Positions 24,906 to 40,761 of a stretch of 64,000 nt of DNA are shown one piece after another. Position numbers and translations under genes: made by a program. The notes beneath the pieces were generated by a model that had not been told where the DNA came from, did not search any database, and saw only the letters and a list, made by a program, of their open reading frames with translations. The stretch's first letter is position 1; each line of letters starts with the position of its first letter. The stretch comes from Sva-07 sp963828415. GTDB taxonomy: Bacteria > Actinomycetota > Acidimicrobiia > Acidimicrobiales > Ilumatobacteraceae. The DNA lies in the NCBI GenBank assembly GCA_963828415.1, contig CAWHEI010000003.1:620001-684000 (forward strand), written 5' to 3'.

Positions 24906-27014
24906 TCACTCGCCGCGGACCCGCTTCACGATTTCCTGGGCGATGGCTTCGGGTACCTGTGAGTACTCCGAGAACTGCATCGTGTAGGTCGCTCGTCCCT
25001 GGGTGCGGGAACGAAGGTCGGTACTGTAGCCGAACATTTCCGACAGCGGCACCGTGGCGTTGACGACCTGGGTGTTGCCCCGGGCCTCCATGCTGCCGAT
25101 GCGGCCACGACGGCTGGACAGGTCGCCCATGACGTCGCCCATGTACTCCTCGGGGGTCACGACCTCGACGGCCATGATCGGCTCCATCAGGACCGGCTTG
25201 GCCATTTCGGCCGCCTTGCGGAACGCCATCTGGCCGGCGATCTTGAACGCCATTTCCGAAGAGTCCACGTCGTGGTACTGGCCGTCGACGAGGCGGACCT
25301 TGACGTCGACGGTCGGGTAACCGGCGAGCACGCCGTTGTCGAGTGAACTCTGCAGACCCTGGTTGGTGGGGTTGATGTACTCCCGCGGGATCTTGCCACC
25401 GGAGATGGCGTCTTCGAACTCGTAGCCACCACCGGGGTTCGGCTCCATGTCGATCTTCACGACAGCGAACTGGCCGGAACCACCGGACTGCTTGATGTGG
25501 CGGTACTCGACGTTCTTGACTTCCTTGGTGATCGTCTCGCGGTAGGCGACCTGCGGCTTGCCGACGGTCGCCTCCACGCCGAACTCGCGCTGCATGCGGT
25601 CGACGAGCACTTCGAGGTGCAGTTCGCCCATGCCGGAAATCACGGTCTGACCGGTCTCTTCGTCGGAGCGGATGCGGAACGTCGGGTCCTCGTCGGACAG
25701 CGACTTGAGCGCCTTGCCGAGCTTCTCCTGGTCGGATTTCGTCTTCGGCTCGATCGCCACGTGGATGACCGGCTCGGGGAATTCCATCCGTTCGAGGATG
25801 ACCGCGTGATCGCGATCGCAGAGGGTGTCACCGGTGGTGACGTTCTTGAAGCCGAGCCCGGCAACGATGTCTCCGGCCATGGCGATGTCGAGGTCCTCGC
25901 GCTGGTTGGCGTGCATCAGCAGGATGCGCCCGAGCCGCTCGCGATCTTCCTTGGTCGAGTTGTAGACCTCTTCGCCCTTGCTGATCTCGCCCGAGTAGAC
26001 CCGGAAGTAGGTGAGCTTGCCAAAGGGGTCGGCGACGATCTTGAACGCCAGCGCGGCGAACTCCTTGTCCTCCGGGCCGCGGGTGGTGTCGATCTCCTCG
26101 CCGCCCTTCATCACGATGCCGTGCGCCGGCTCGATGTCGAGCGGGCTCGGCAGGAAGTCGATGACGGCGTCGAGCATCGGCTGGACACCCTTGTTCTTGA
26201 ACGCCGAGCCGCACAGGATCGGCACGAAGTCGAACGCCAGGGTGCCCTTGCGGATCGCCTTCTTGATGTCGTCCTCGGAGAGCTCTTCGCCGCCGAGGTA
26301 GGCGTCCATCAACGCCTCGTCCTGCGTGGCGATGGTCTCCATCATGGCTTCGCGGTACTCGTTGGCCTGGTCGACCATGTCGGCGGGGATGTCCTCGATC
26401 TCGTAGGTCGCTCCGAGATCCTTTTCGTCGATGTCGCGCCAGACGAGCGCCTTCATCCTGACGATGTCGACGAGACCCTCGTAGGCCTTGACGGCTTCGG
26501 GGCCACCGGCGCCGATGGGCAGATGGAGCACGAGGGGGTTCGCCTGGAGTCGATCCTTCACCATCTGCACCGTGCGATAGAAGTCGGCGCCGATGCGGTC
26601 CATCTTGTTGACGAAGCACATGCGCGGCACGTTGTACTTGTTGGCCTGACGCCACACGGTCTCGGTCTGCGGCTCGACGCCGGCGACCGAGTCGAACACG
26701 GTGACCGCGCCGTCGAGGACGCGCAGCGAGCGCTCGACTTCGATGGTGAAGTCGACGTGGCCCGGCGTATCGATGATGTTGATGCGATGGTCTTTCCAGA
26801 CACAGGTGGTGGCAGCGGAGGTGATCGTGATGCCACGCTCCTGCTCCTGGGCCATGTGGTCCATGGTCGCCGCGCCGTCGTGGACTTCACCGATCTTGTA
26901 GCTCTTGCCCGTGTAGAAGAGGATGCGCTCGGTGGTGGTGGTCTTACCGGCATCGATGTGCGCCATGATCCCGATGTTCCGGGTGCGCTCCAGGGGGAAC
27001 TCTCGCTTGGCCAT
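24906..27014 (-). CDS. fusA: Elongation factor G
   Basis: The 702-residue translocase GTPase starts MAKREFPLERTRNIGIMAHI and has G1 AHIDAGKTTTTERIL, G3 DTPGHVDFT and G4 NKMDRIGADFY, followed by EF-G domains II-V ending PEAIAQEIVKRVRGE. It drives tRNA/mRNA translocation and ribosome recycling. In this genome it is separated from rpsG by two inserted genes and a hairpin, so it likely has its own promoter in the 220-bp region upstream (27015-27234). Confidence 0.98.
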   Translation of the reverse strand: MAKREFPLERTRNIGIMAHIDAGKTTTTERILFYTGKSYKIGEVHDGAATMDHMAQEQERGITITSAATTCVWKDHRINIIDTPGHVDFTIEVERSLRVLDGAVTVFDSVAGVEPQTETVWRQANKYNVPRMCFVNKMDRIGADFYRTVQMVKDRLQANPLVLHLPIGAGGPEAVKAYEGLVDIVRMKALVWRDIDEKDLGATYEIEDIPADMVDQANEYREAMMETIATQDEALMDAYLGGEELSEDDIKKAIRKGTLAFDFVPILCGSAFKNKGVQPMLDAVIDFLPSPLDIEPAHGIVMKGGEEIDTTRGPEDKEFAALAFKIVADPFGKLTYFRVYSGEISKGEEVYNSTKEDRERLGRILLMHANQREDLDIAMAGDIVAGLGFKNVTTGDTLCDRDHAVILERMEFPEPVIHVAIEPKTKSDQEKLGKALKSLSDEDPTFRIRSDEETGQTVISGMGELHLEVLVDRMQREFGVEATVGKPQVAYRETITKEVKNVEYRHIKQSGGSGQFAVVKIDMEPNPGGGYEFEDAISGGKIPREYINPTNQGLQSSLDNGVLAGYPTVDVKVRLVDGQYHDVDSSEMAFKIAGQMAFRKAAEMAKPVLMEPIMAVEVVTPEEYMGDVMGDLSSRRGRIGSMEARGNTQVVNATVPLSEMFGYSTDLRSRTQGRATYTMQFSEYSQVPEAIAQEIVKRVRGE

Positions 27015-27234
27015 GCTCTACTACTTCACTTCCGTGTCAAGGGGCGACGTGGGGGTCTTCGGCTGCGCACCGAGGCGCAAGCACGAGGTTCGAGTGTATC
27101 GGCCGTTCGGCCAGCCCCACCGAGACGTGACAGGTGACGTCGGCCCATTCCATCGATTGGCGCCGCCGGCCGAGGCGTACAACGATGTGTCGCAACACAA
27201 GGTCCGACCGACCACCGCACGACGAGGAGCACCG

Positions 27235-27738
27235 ATGAATCCCACCGAACTCGACATGTTCAGCTCAGCGGAGCAGACGCTGCTCGTGCAGACCGAGCGT
27301 GACCGACTCGCAGAGATGGACGAGGACGAACTCGACGCGTTGTTCACGCGTGTTCGCCGCGCTCGCACCAAGTACACCAAGTTGTACCGACGCCAGTCGG
27401 CCGACCTGGTGGCGTCGAAGTCATCCCGCGCAGGGACGTCGACCTCCAATCAGCGAACCAAGCGCAAAGCGGAGATCCTCGAGGATGCATTGGCACGAGT
27501 GGCCGCTGCGCTCGGCGCCGCTGCTCGCGCGACCGCCAGAGAACTCAAGGCCGAACGCCTGGCAGCAGCGGCCGCCGCGAAGGGTTCGCCCCGCACGCAG
27601 GGGGCCACAGGGGCCGCCACGACCTCGACCGGCAAGGGTGGCGGCAAGACCCCACGCGGTCGTTCGACTTCGAAGTCCCGCCAGGCGTCCCGCAAGTCGT
27701 CCGGCGCACGCAATCAGGCCAAGCGCGACGCTCGCTGA
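27235..27738 (+). CDS. Small lysine/alanine-rich protein, function unknown
   Basis: The 167-residue protein begins MNPTELDMFSSAEQTLLVQT and has a helical acidic N-terminal half with a conserved-looking VRRARTKYTKLYRRQSADLV segment around residues 36-60. An Ala-rich helix follows, and then a strongly basic, low-complexity C-terminal tail (KTPRGRSTSKSRQASRKSSG). Such a tail suggests nucleic-acid or ribosome binding, but this is inference. The start at 27235 is supported by GACGAGGAG about 7 nt upstream. It lies on the opposite strand from the surrounding str operon genes, between fusA and the CBS gene. Confidence 0.7.
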   Translation: MNPTELDMFSSAEQTLLVQTERDRLAEMDEDELDALFTRVRRARTKYTKLYRRQSADLVASKSSRAGTSTSNQRTKRKAEILEDALARVAAALGAAARATARELKAERLAAAAAAKGSPRTQGATGAATTSTGKGGGKTPRGRSTSKSRQASRKSSGARNQAKRDAR

Positions 27739-27745
27739 GCCGACG

Positions 27746-28180
27746 TCACCGCGCCTGGATGTAGTCGTGCAGTTGGTTGTTCTCGATCTCGAGTTGACCG
27801 ACCCTGGCCTTGACGACGTCGCCGATCGAGATGATGCCGTCCAGCTTCCCGCCATCGTCGACGACCGGGAGGTGGCGGATCCGCCGTTCGGTCATCATGC
27901 CCATGAGCTGGTCGACGGTGTCGTCGCCGCGGCAGGTCGTGACCGAAGTCGACATCGCTGACGACACCTGGTGTCCCAGCGTCGAGGCACCGTGGGCGGC
28001 CAGTGCCCGTACGACATCGCGCTCGGAGATGATCCCATCGATCGTTCGACCATCGCGACTCACCACGAGCGCGCCGACGCCGTGATCGCGTAGCGACGCC
28101 GTTGCCTCGCTGAGCGACGCGTCGGGAGCGATCGTTGCGACCGCTGATCCCTTGACCTTCAAGACGTTGTGGACGTGCAT
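27746..28180 (-). CDS. Tandem CBS-domain protein
   Basis: The 144-residue protein consists of two CBS motifs: residues ~10-65 (SLSEATASLRDHGVGALVVS ... DGIISERDVVRAL) and ~75-130 (DDTVDQLMGMMTERRIRHLPVVDDGGKLDGIISIGDVVKA). CBS pairs bind adenosine nucleotides and usually act as regulatory modules. No catalytic domain is attached, so it may be a free-standing energy sensor. A good Shine-Dalgarno (GGGAGGGG) precedes the ATG. It is inserted between rpsG and fusA on the same strand, after a hairpin. Confidence 0.9.
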   Translation of the reverse strand: MHVHNVLKVKGSAVATIAPDASLSEATASLRDHGVGALVVSRDGRTIDGIISERDVVRALAAHGASTLGHQVSSAMSTSVTTCRGDDTVDQLMGMMTERRIRHLPVVDDGGKLDGIISIGDVVKARVGQLEIENNQLHDYIQAR

Positions 28181-28296
28181 CGAGTTCCCCTCCCGATCGT
28201 GGTGACCGCGCCGCGGTCACGTTGCTGGCGTCCTCCCCCGAGCCGGTCACCCTAGTGCATTCGTGCAGGCCCGGTTTCCGAGATCGGAAAACGACA

Positions 28297-28322
28297 GAAC
28301 CCAGGGCCGCAGCCCCGGGTTC
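28297..28322. terminator. Hairpin downstream of rpsG
   Basis: GAACCC and GGGTTC pair, with GGGC/GCCC inside and a CGCA loop; one A-C mismatch interrupts the stem. It lies 47 bp beyond the rpsG stop on the minus strand and likely ends the rpsL-rpsG transcript before the CBS gene. Confidence 0.5.
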
Positions 28323-28368
28323 CGTACGTTCGTTTCGGTTGTCGCAACGCCGGCGGGCCGGCGAGCGG

Positions 28369-28845
28369 TCACCAGCGGTAGTGGGCGAACGCCTTGTTCG
28401 ACTCGGCCATCTTCTGGATGTCGTCGCGCTTCTTCATCGCGGCACCCAATCCGTTGGCGGCGTCCATCAGTTCGTTGGCGAGGCACTCGGCCATCGTCTT
28501 CTCGCGACGGGCACGGGCGTAGTCGACCGTCCAGCGGATGGCCAGCGTGGTGGCACGGCGAGGACGAACCTCGACGGGCACCTGATAGGTGGCGCCACCG
28601 ACGCGACGGCTGCGCACCTCGAGGGGCGGCTTGACGTTCTCGATCGCACGCTTGACGGTGTCGATCGCCATGTCGTCACCTTCGAGGCGCGACTGGATGA
28701 TCTCCATGGCGTCATAGACGATCTTCTCGGCGACGGTGCGCTTGCCGTGCAGCATCACCTTGTTGGTGATCTGCGTGACGAGCTGCGACTTGTGGATCGG
28801 ATCCGCGACGAGTTCGCGGCGGGGAGCAGGACCTTTACGTGGCAT
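28369..28845 (-). CDS. rpsG: 30S ribosomal protein S7
   Basis: The 158-residue protein starts MPRKGPAPRRELVADPIHKS and has the S7 features VKPPLEVRSRRVGGATYQVPVEVRPRR and the C-terminal AFAHYRW. S7 nucleates the 30S head and contacts E-site tRNA. It follows rpsL by 6 bp. Unlike the usual str operon, fusA does not follow directly: a hairpin, a CBS gene and an opposite-strand gene lie between. Confidence 0.97.
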   Translation of the reverse strand: MPRKGPAPRRELVADPIHKSQLVTQITNKVMLHGKRTVAEKIVYDAMEIIQSRLEGDDMAIDTVKRAIENVKPPLEVRSRRVGGATYQVPVEVRPRRATTLAIRWTVDYARARREKTMAECLANELMDAANGLGAAMKKRDDIQKMAESNKAFAHYRW

Positions 28846-28851
28846 CTCGGG

Positions 28852-29223
28852 TCACTTCTCCTTCTTGGCGCCGTAGCGGCTGCGCGACTGCTTGCGGTTC
28901 TTCACGCCGACGGCATCGAGTGCGCCGCGGATGATCTTGTAGCGCACACCGGGGAGGTCGCGGACACGACCGCCACGCACGAGCACGATCGAGTGCTCCT
29001 GCAGGTTGTGGCCTTCGCCCGGGATGTAGGCGGTGACTTCGATGCCCGAGTTCAAGCGAACGCGTGCGACCTTGCGCAGTGCCGAGTTCGGCTTCTTCGG
29101 GGTGGTGGTGTACACGCGGGTGCAGACGCCGCGACGCTGGGGCGAACCCTTGAGCGCCGGTGTCTTGCTCTTGGTGACTTTCGAGCTACGTCCTTGACGG
29201 ACGAGCTGTTGGATGGTTGGCAC
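28852..29223 (-). CDS. rpsL: 30S ribosomal protein S12
   Basis: The 123-residue protein starts with a GTG: MPTIQQLVRQGRSSKVTKSK. It contains TPKKPNSALRKVARVRL, with the lysine that is mutated in streptomycin resistance elsewhere, and EGHNLQEHSIVLVRGGRVRDLPGVRYKIIRG. It is at the decoding centre. It is the first gene of the str unit; its promoter must lie in the region 29224-29500. Confidence 0.98.
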   Translation of the reverse strand: MPTIQQLVRQGRSSKVTKSKTPALKGSPQRRGVCTRVYTTTPKKPNSALRKVARVRLNSGIEVTAYIPGEGHNLQEHSIVLVRGGRVRDLPGVRYKIIRGALDAVGVKNRKQSRSRYGAKKEK

Positions 29224-29399
29224 TGATTGAACCTCGTTCGTTCAAGTCGTTTCGGCAGCGAAGAGCCAGCGAAATGTGATGAGTTGGGCTGATCGCGGGT
29301 TGCGACCCGCCCGCCGTACACCGGGAGTTCACCCGATGAGAGGACCCTGCAAGGCTACGGGCGCCCCACCGGTCGCGCAACCGGGCCCGCACACCCGTT

Positions 29400-29441
29400 C
29401 CGATGAGCGAAACCGCCGGATGCGGTCGGTTCGCTCATCGC
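29400..29441. repeat. CGATGAGC hairpin repeat
   Basis: The arms CGATGAGCGAA and TTCGCTCATCG are perfectly complementary, with an ACCGC...GCGGT inner stem. This is the best-preserved copy of the family in this part of the window. Confidence 0.75.
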
Positions 29442-29460
29442 ACGGTGGCCTGATGCCCCA

Positions 29461-29502
29461 CCGATGAGCCAAGTGACCGGATGCGGTCGGTTCGCTCATC
29501 GC
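29461..29502. repeat. CGATGAGC hairpin repeat
   Basis: A second copy begins 61 bp after the first: CCGATGAGCCAAGTGACCGG ... CGGTTCGCTCATCGC. It ends 5 bp before the ATG at 29507, so it occupies the 5' region of the transporter gene. Confidence 0.7.
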
Positions 29503-29569
29503 GGAGATGCAACCGAGTGTTCACGTCGGCGGCGAGCTGACGCGACCGCAGGGTGGTAGAACCGCAGTC

Positions 29570-31174
29570 GTGGGAGTGCTGACATCCGATCCGCTCCTCG
29601 TGTTGTTCTTGGTCGTCGCGCTCGGGGCGGCGCTGGCGAGGGTGCGCATCAAGGGGGTCGGCCTGGGACCCGCCGCTGCGCTGTTCGCCGGCCTCGCCGT
29701 GTCGGCGATCGAGCCGGACCTGGCCGATCTCCCGGCGATCATCCCGCTGTTCGGGTTGGCCCTGTTCATCTACACCGTCGGCCTGGCCTCGGGCCCGGCG
29801 TTCTTCGGCGGCCTGCGCCAGGACGGACTGCGCGTGAGCATCGCCGTCGTGATCCTGCTCGGCGCGATCGGCCTCACGGTCGGCGCGGTGAGCGAGCTGT
29901 TCGACTTCGATGCCGGGGCCAGGGCCGGCCTGTTCGCCGGTTCGCAGACCAACACCCCGGCATTGTCCGCTGCGCTCGAACAGCTCGCACCGCAGATCGC
30001 GAGTGGCGAGGTCACCGATCCCGTCGTCGGGTATTCGCTCGCCTATCCACTCGGCGTGATCGCGATGATCGTGGCTGCGGGATGGTCGCTTCGCCGAGTC
30101 CGGCATCCCGGTCGCGGCGAGGTGGTGCCGGCGAGCGAGCCGGGCCAACGAAACGCGACGAGCGCCACGGTGATCGTCACCCGCGAGGGACTGCCAACCC
30201 TCGGCGAGCTGCGGTCGTGGCGGGGTGAGCGTTTGGCGTTCTCGCGAGTCGAGCACGACGGAAGGGTCGACCTCGCGACCAACGACATCGTGCTCCAGCC
30301 AGGCGACCTGTGCACCGTGATCGGCACGCCCGATGTGGTCGATCAGTTCGTCGACTGGGCCGGCCACCGCAGCGAACGACACCTCGCCCTCGATCGCAAG
30401 AAGCTCGACTTCCGGCGCATCTCGGTGTCGAAGCGGGAGCTTGCCGGCGCGAAGCTGCGCGACGTCGACCTCGAGGGCCGCTTCGGCGCGATGGCCACAC
30501 GGGTGCGTCGAGGCGACGCCGACCTGATCGTCGACCGCGACTTCGTTCTCCGGCTGGGCGATCGCGTCCGGGTGGTCGGGCCGACCGACAAGATGGCCGA
30601 CGTCGCAGCAGCGCTCGGCGATTCGGACCGGGGGCTCAGCGAGGTCGACGCGCTCGGCTTCGCCACCGGACTCACGCTCGGGCTGCTCCTCGCCCAGCTG
30701 ACGATCCCGCTGCCAGGTGGCGGCGAGATCGAACTCGGCGTGGGCGGTGGACCCTTGATCGTGGCGTTGGTGCTCGGGACCATCGGGCGCTCCGGTCCGT
30801 TCACGTGGCAGATCCCCTACGCAGCGAACCTCACCATTCGCCAACTCGGGGTGTCGCTGTTCCTCGGCGGCGTGGGCATCCGATCAGGTGCGACGTTCGC
30901 CGACGCCGTCGGCACCGGCGTCGGCGCGCAATTGGCCCTGGCCGGTGTGTTGGTGACCGCGGCGACCGCCGGGCTCGCGACGCTCATGATCAGATTGCTG
31001 CGGCGCGGTCCGGTCGACGGCGCCGGCATGATCGCCGGCATCCAGACGCAGCCTGCCGTGCTGGCCTTTGCCGCCGAACGCGCCGACGGCGACGAACGCG
31101 TCGACACTGGTTACGCGCTGGTGTTTCCCCTCGCCATGATCCTCAAGCTGATCATCGTCCAGCTCCTGATCTGA
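29570..31174 (+). CDS. AspT/YidE/YbjL-type transporter with two TrkA-C (RCK_C) domains
   Basis: The protein has two membrane halves (DPLLVLFLVVALGAALARVR ... GLFAGSQTNTPALSAALEQ, and ALGFATGLTLGLLLAQLTIP ... RQLGVSLFLGGVGIRSG). They flank two soluble RCK_C domains at about residues 195-255 and 275-345 (SRVEHDGRVDLATNDIVLQP; RLGDRVRVVGPTDKMADVAA). This is the architecture of aspartate:alanine exchanger AspT and the YidE/YbjL putative transporters; the substrate here is unknown. I prefer the GTG at 29570, just before the first hydrophobic segment. An ATG at 29507 would add 21 residues next to a hairpin repeat. Confidence 0.85.
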   Translation: MGVLTSDPLLVLFLVVALGAALARVRIKGVGLGPAAALFAGLAVSAIEPDLADLPAIIPLFGLALFIYTVGLASGPAFFGGLRQDGLRVSIAVVILLGAIGLTVGAVSELFDFDAGARAGLFAGSQTNTPALSAALEQLAPQIASGEVTDPVVGYSLAYPLGVIAMIVAAGWSLRRVRHPGRGEVVPASEPGQRNATSATVIVTREGLPTLGELRSWRGERLAFSRVEHDGRVDLATNDIVLQPGDLCTVIGTPDVVDQFVDWAGHRSERHLALDRKKLDFRRISVSKRELAGAKLRDVDLEGRFGAMATRVRRGDADLIVDRDFVLRLGDRVRVVGPTDKMADVAAALGDSDRGLSEVDALGFATGLTLGLLLAQLTIPLPGGGEIELGVGGGPLIVALVLGTIGRSGPFTWQIPYAANLTIRQLGVSLFLGGVGIRSGATFADAVGTGVGAQLALAGVLVTAATAGLATLMIRLLRRGPVDGAGMIAGIQTQPAVLAFAAERADGDERVDTGYALVFPLAMILKLIIVQLLI

Positions 31175-31195
31175 TCCCCCACTCCCCCGCCCCAA

Positions 31196-31256
31196 CCACG
31201 TTTGCGTCGCGTTCTGGGTGACCCGGAGCACCGGGAATGCAACCCAAACGCTGGTT
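31196..31256. repeat. CGTTTGCGT-type inverted repeat
   Basis: CAACCACGTTTGCGT pairs imperfectly with ACCCAAACGCTGGTTG across a core containing GGGTGACCCGG. It is related to the element at 16486-16538. It sits between the AspT-like gene and the rpoC terminator. Confidence 0.5.
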
Positions 31257-31272
31257 GTGCGGCCCGAACGCG

Positions 31273-31303
31273 GAACGACCCGGGCGCATGGCCCGGGTCG
31301 TTC
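31273..31303. terminator. Terminator between rpoC and the AspT-like gene
   Basis: GAACGACCCGGGC (31273-31285) and GCCCGGGTCGTTC (31291-31303) form a perfect 13-bp stem with a 5-nt loop. It lies between two convergent genes, so it could end both transcripts. No U-run is present, as is common in actinobacteria. Confidence 0.75.
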
Positions 31304-31329
31304 ACCGTTCGTTCGAGTCGAGCTGACGC

Positions 31330-35235
<3,906 letters not shown>

Positions 35236-35310
35236 GTGGTTCCTCGTGTTCGCTCTCGGGTGTTCTTTGTCTTCTGGTCGTCTCTTCGTGAGGGTCTCTG
35301 GCCTGGGCCA

Positions 35311-35390
35311 GGGGTCAGACCCCAGATGTAACGCTCACCGTCTTTCGACGGCCTTGCGCATTGCGTTGGTCACATCTGGGGTCTGACCCC
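35311..35390. repeat. Inverted repeat (MITE-like) in the rpoB-rpoC gap
   Basis: The 19-bp arms GGGGTCAGACCCCAGATGT (35311-35329) and ACATCTGGGGTCTGACCCC (35372-35390) are perfectly complementary and enclose 42 bp. Each arm also contains its own palindrome, GGGGTC-A-GACCCC. The element lies within an essential operon between the rpoB stop and the rpoC start. It looks like a small mobile or extragenic palindromic element; an effect on rpoC expression is possible. Confidence 0.65.
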
Positions 35391-35411
35391 ACGTGACCAA
35401 CGCGAAATGCG

Positions 35412-39045
<3,634 letters not shown>

Positions 39046-39391
39046 GGATCACTCTCCAGAAAATCGAGGGTGGACGACGCAGAATGCTGCGACGTGATGC
39101 TGGGCGCGCTGAACCAGACCGAAGGGACGGTGGGGGAACAGAGAACGCACGGCAACGGGCGATCCTATCGGCGTAGGACGCACAACGTCAACCGCTTCCG
39201 GCGTTGATTCGCCGAGCGGGACGGTTCCTTCGCTGAATTGCCGGTCAAGGTAAAGAGTTCGGCCGCAGATGTCAAGCATTCCCGCGGAACTGTCATGACA
39301 CCGTGACGTGTCACGAACGCGCAGCACCCCGGGAGATCATCCCCCGGGGTGCTGCATCATCAGATGAATCGAGGGCCGATCGGCCCCAGAA
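39046..39391. other. Intergenic region between rplL and rpoB
   Basis: This 346-bp region has no supported gene. It contains a strong hairpin just after rplL (39321-39355), and the remaining ~270 bp upstream of rpoB probably hold the rpoB promoter or a processed leader. GTGACGTGTCAC at about 39303 is a small additional palindrome. I cannot assign a -35/-10 pair with confidence. Confidence 0.4.
39321..39355. terminator. Terminator or attenuator between rplL and rpoB
   Basis: GCAGCACCCCGGG (39321-39333) and CCCGGGGTGCTGC (39343-39355) form a perfect 13-bp stem. It lies 37 bp beyond the rplL stop. In many bacteria an attenuator here makes rplJL mRNA more abundant than rpoBC mRNA; the same role is plausible. 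Confidence 0.7.
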
Positions 39392-39775
39392 TCACTTCAG
39401 TTCGACGGTGGCGCCGACTTCTTCGAGCTTGGCCTTGGCGGCTTCGGCGTCGGCCTTGCTGGCCTTCTCCATCAGCGGCTTCGGTGCGGCATCGACGAGG
39501 TCCTTGGCGTCCTTGAGGCCCACGCCGAGCAGGTCCTTGACGACCTTGACGACCTGGATCTTCTGAGCGCCGGCGCTCTCGAGGACGACATCGAACTCGT
39601 CCTTCTCTTCTTCGGCTGCGGCATCGCCGCCGCCACCGGCCGGGGCCGCCGCGGCAACCGCAACCGGAGCGGCGGCGGTCACTTCGAACTTCTCCTCGAA
39701 GGCATCGAGCAGTTCCTTGAGCTCGATGACGGTCATGTTGCTGATCGCTTCGAGTACTTCTTCCTTGGTGGACAT
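39392..39775 (-). CDS. rplL: 50S ribosomal protein L7/L12
   Basis: The 127-residue protein starts MSTKEEVLEAISNMTVIELKELLDAFEEKFEV in segments typical of the dimerisation domain. It has an Ala/Gly-rich hinge (VAAAAPAGGGGDAAAEEEKD) and the factor-binding C-terminal domain (VKDLLGVGLKDAKDLVDAAP ... KLEEVGATVELK). Multiple copies form the stalk that recruits translation factors. It lies 99 bp after rplJ. Confidence 0.98.
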   Translation of the reverse strand: MSTKEEVLEAISNMTVIELKELLDAFEEKFEVTAAAPVAVAAAAPAGGGGDAAAEEEKDEFDVVLESAGAQKIQVVKVVKDLLGVGLKDAKDLVDAAPKPLMEKASKADAEAAKAKLEEVGATVELK

Positions 39776-39874
39776 TTCTGGTTCTCCTGTTTCGAAAAGG
39801 TCCGAAATTTGCCTCTTCTGTCGCGCTCAGCGCGACGAACAGTGCATTTTTCGGGTGAATTTGGGTGTTCGGGG

Positions 39875-40444
39875 TCAGGCGGCCTCGGCGGCTGCCTTCT
39901 GATCGATGAGTGCGGACAGTCCGTACGCGAAGTTGCGTGGGAGCGCCTGGAGCAGACCAGCGGTCTTGACCAGGGGCGCCTGGAACGCGCCGGCCAATTG
40001 GGCCAGCAGAACCTCGCGCGACGGCAGGCTGGCCAGCGCCTTCACGTCATCAGCGGACATCGGCGCGTCGCCGAGCATTCCGCCCTTGATGACGAGCAGC
40101 GGGTTCGTCTTGCTCTGATCGAGCAGCGCCTTCGCGGCCGCCACCGAATCACCGGTGACGAACGTGAGCGCCGACGGCCCGAGGAGGAACTCGTTGAGTC
40201 CCTCGAATCCGGCGTTGGTCGCAGCGATACGGGCCAGGGTGTTCTTGTACACCTTGTGCTCGGCGCCGGCGTCGCGCAACGGGGTCCGCAGGTTGGCCAG
40301 TTGGCCGACCGACATCCCTCGGTACTCCGAGACGAACACGGCCACGCTGTTGTTCAGCTTGGCGGTGATCTCCTCGACGATCGCGACTTTGTCGGCGCGG
40401 GGCTCGCTCCGTCCTGTCGTGGACAGTGTCGTTGTCGTTGTCAT
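39875..40444 (-). CDS. rplJ: 50S ribosomal protein L10
   Basis: The 189-residue protein contains KVAIVEEITAKLNNSVAVFV, EYRGMSVGQLANLRTPLRDAG and EHKVYKNTLARIA, the L10 rRNA-binding domain, followed by the C-terminal helix that holds L7/L12 dimers. The ATG at 40444 (MTTTTTLSTTG) is supported by an AGGAGG 9 nt upstream; a TTG at 40468 would place this site inside the coding region. Together with L12 it probably represses its own mRNA through the leader at 40445-40761. Confidence 0.96.
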   Translation of the reverse strand: MTTTTTLSTTGRSEPRADKVAIVEEITAKLNNSVAVFVSEYRGMSVGQLANLRTPLRDAGAEHKVYKNTLARIAATNAGFEGLNEFLLGPSALTFVTGDSVAAAKALLDQSKTNPLLVIKGGMLGDAPMSADDVKALASLPSREVLLAQLAGAFQAPLVKTAGLLQALPRNFAYGLSALIDQKAAAEAA

Positions 40445-40733
40445 GTGTGCATACCTCCTCTCGCTCAACTCGTGGTGCTCGCATCAGATGCGAACACCGA
40501 CGAGGAGCGCACTCACCCGACCTGTGGCCCGGCGGTGGTTCTTCGGCGATATGCACCTCGGTTGGCGGGCGAACCCATTACCCCCGTGGATCGGGGACCA
40601 ACGGTCTCAGGCGAGCGACCGTTTTCGTATGTGGGACTGTGAGGCTACGGCGACGAGCCGGAGCTTCCTCTTCCGTACGGCGAAGCCTCACGGAGGGCTG
40701 GCTGTGTGGCGAGTCAGGTCGGCTTCGCTCTGG
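40445..40733 (-). ncRNA. L10 (rplJL) mRNA leader
   Basis: The ~290-nt 5' region of rplJ is rich in paired segments and includes, on the minus strand, GCCGAAGAACCACCGCCGG, close to the CCGAAGACCGC...GGT motif of known L10 leaders, followed by GTGCGCTCCTCGTCGGTG. In other bacteria the L10-L12 complex binds this structure to repress rplJL. A GTGAGGCT/AGCCTCAC stem at 40639-40691 lies upstream. The exact 5' end is unknown. Confidence 0.55.
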
Positions 40734-40755
40734 CTCGTCGCTGGCGCTTGCCTCG
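40734..40755 (-). repeat. 22-bp repeat, non-coding copy after rplA
   Basis: This copy differs by one base from the 22-bp repeat in rplV, rplD and nusG. It lies 6 bp beyond the rplA stop codon, in the rplA-rplJ gap, and is not in a coding frame. It is flanked by CTGGCGAGGC-type sequence that can pair with CTCGCC. Confidence 0.7.
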
Positions 40756-40761
40756 CCAGGC

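Larger units (their letters stand above)
29224..29569. other. Divergent intergenic region between rpsL and the AspT-like gene
   Basis: This 346-bp region should carry the promoter of the rpsL operon (minus) and that of the transporter gene (plus). It contains two copies of the CGATGAGC hairpin repeat. I see no gene in it, and no convincing -35/-10 pair for rpsL. TAGAAC, 7 nt before the GTG at 29570, could be a weak -10 for the transporter. Confidence 0.4.

Noticed and set aside
27746..28180. Inosine monophosphate dehydrogenase-like function for the CBS protein
   Set aside because: Only the two CBS motifs are present in 144 residues; there is no catalytic barrel, so the function is limited to nucleotide binding or regulation.
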